A stretch of 5,817 nt of DNA from Deltaproteobacteria bacterium (GTDB lineage Bacteria > Myxococcota > Polyangia > Polyangiales > B10-G4). The stretch is from NCBI GenBank assembly GCA_019312705.1, contig JAFDCW010000331.1, positions 1 to 5,817 of the forward strand, given 5' to 3'. The translations under genes and the position numbers were made by a program. Under the pieces are notes generated by a model. That model was not told the origin of the DNA. It did no database searches and saw only the letters and a program-made list of their open reading frames with translations. Shown here one piece after another: positions 4,951 through 5,817 of this stretch (positions within the stretch are counted from its first letter, which is position 1; every line of letters starts with the position of its first letter).

Positions 4951-5790
4951 ATGAGTCGCTTCGTCCCTTTGCTGACCGTCGTTGCGGTCCTGGCCGCCGG
5001 GGTTCTCGCCCGGGAGCTGCGCCTCCAGGCGTCCACCCACGCAGCCGCGACCGAGTCCTACGAAGACGTGTATTACGTGCCGCCCCCGGAGTGGCTGCCC
5101 GTATTCTCTCTCGGACACGACGAGGCCCTCGCCGACATCCTGTGGATGCGCGCCCTGGTCTACTTCGGCGAAGAGCTCGTGCAGCGCGGCGGCGTCGAGC
5201 ACATTTTCGATTACGCGGCAGCCATCCTCACCCTCGACCCGGATTTTCGTCAGGTCTACCACTGGGCGGGGAGCGCCGGCATGTACCGGGCCGGTGAGAC
5301 CTCGGTCGAGGACCTCTACCGCGCGGTCGACTTCCTCGACCGCGGCGCCCGGCGCTTCCCGGACGATGGAGAGATGGCGTGGGACCTCGGGGCCAGCATC
5401 ACCTATGAACTCATTCCCCGGGTAGACGACGCCGAGGAGAAGGAGCGGTTGAGGCTGCGCGGGGTCGAGCACCTACAGGTCGCCGCCCGCCTCGGCGCCG
5501 GTCCGGACTGGCTCGCGCTGACGAACGCCACCGAACTCCGGCGCCTCGGGCACACCGAGCAAGCCGCGCGCCATCTGGAGGAAATGTACGTCGTCGTCAG
5601 TGACCCGCGTACCAAGGCTTTGCTCGAGAACGAGATTCGAGCCCTCCGGGGAGCGGCCCACGCCGAAGCCCTGCGCCACGCAGTGGAAGACCTCGAGCGC
5701 AGACGACGGACGGAATATCCATATCTGCCACCAGGGCTCTACCTACAGCTGATGGAGCTGAGTCCGGGCCCGGTCGAGCCGGGCCTTTGA
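4951..5790 (+). CDS. Exported or membrane-anchored TPR-like protein of pilin loci
   Basis: 279 residues. The N-terminus (MSRFVPLL... to about residue 20) is a single hydrophobic segment, either a signal peptide or an uncleaved anchor, so the rest should lie outside the cytoplasm. Next come YYVPPPEWLPVFSLGHDEALADILWMRALVYFGEE (residues 41-75, written here as Y41 to E75 in two blocks: PPPEWLP and SLGHDEALADILW...YFG). This resembles the 'SLGxRxLxADLLWxxxxxYFG' start of uncharacterised TPR proteins that I associate with pilin genes in deltaproteobacteria. From about 85 to 240 the chain is helical and TPR-like, with repeats such as AVDFLDRGARRFPDD and AARHLEEMYVVVSDPR. It starts 38 bases after pilin 3 and is probably co-transcribed with it. 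A role in pilus assembly or in anchoring is possible from context only. Real gene: sure; function: unknown. Confidence 0.75.
   Translation: MSRFVPLLTVVAVLAAGVLARELRLQASTHAAATESYEDVYYVPPPEWLPVFSLGHDEALADILWMRALVYFGEELVQRGGVEHIFDYAAAILTLDPDFRQVYHWAGSAGMYRAGETSVEDLYRAVDFLDRGARRFPDDGEMAWDLGASITYELIPRVDDAEEKERLRLRGVEHLQVAARLGAGPDWLALTNATELRRLGHTEQAARHLEEMYVVVSDPRTKALLENEIRALRGAAHAEALRHAVEDLERRRRTEYPYLPPGLYLQLMELSPGPVEPGL
5767..5788 (+). terminator. Weak terminator-like hairpin overlapping the end of the TPR gene
   Basis: GGCCCGG (5767-5773) and CCGGGCC (5779-5785) form a perfect 7-bp stem around TCGAG, followed only by TTT, the last T of which opens the stop codon. The short T run makes this a weak candidate; it may be a chance product of GC-rich codons (SPGPVEPGL). 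Confidence 0.25.
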
Positions 5791-5817
5791 CCCGCACCCG
5801 GCGATTGCCCATGCTCC

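Noticed and set aside
5811..5817. ATG at 5811 as the start of a next gene
   Set aside because: Only seven bases are visible and no ribosome site precedes it, so it cannot be supported.

Overview
The window is GC-rich (by eye about two thirds G+C) and every convincing gene reads on the + strand. It looks like a chromosomal type IV pilin locus from a deltaproteobacterium in the broad sense, with Myxococcota-like organisms the best guess. That guess rests on codon use, the pilin types with an acidic DxDG(D/N)G loop, TPR-rich membrane proteins beside the pilins, and sigma-54 type promoters in front of pilin genes. No marker gene fixes the taxon.

Layout. (1) Positions 2-838 are the 3' end of a membrane protein with a C-terminal TPR domain, resembling bacterial TMTC/GT-C type proteins; its start lies outside the window. 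(2) After a 22-base gap, 861-2912 encodes a 683-residue multi-pass membrane protein with a GT-C-like N-terminus, a soluble domain carrying a VDGR motif and a helical C-terminus. (3) Three type IV prepilin genes follow: 2958-3491, 3704-4267 and 4367-4912. All have a 10-residue leader ending in Gly, then FTLIELM with Glu at +5. Pilins 2 and 3 are clear tandem paralogues; pilin 1 is a different subtype. (4) Positions 4951-5790 encode a membrane-anchored or exported TPR-like protein of a kind I associate with pilin loci in deltaproteobacteria. The last 27 bases hold at most the start of another gene.

Regulation. Two good -24/-12 (sigma-54) promoter matches sit before pilin 1 (2921-2936) and pilin 2 (3630-3645), as expected for pilin genes under a PilR-type activator. 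A strong rho-independent terminator (4291-4325) separates pilin 2 from pilin 3, so pilin 3 is probably expressed by read-through or from a weak promoter. The 212-base gap between pilins 1 and 2 holds nested inverted repeats with competing pairings (3495-3596). They could form a structured RNA at the end of the pilin 1 transcript, or be activator sites upstream of the pilin 2 promoter, or both.

Working model (inference): the locus builds a type IV pilus-like fibre from up to three pilins produced in different amounts. The two upstream GT-C-like proteins are candidates for glycan transfer to pilins or the cell surface, and the downstream TPR protein is a candidate assembly or scaffold factor.
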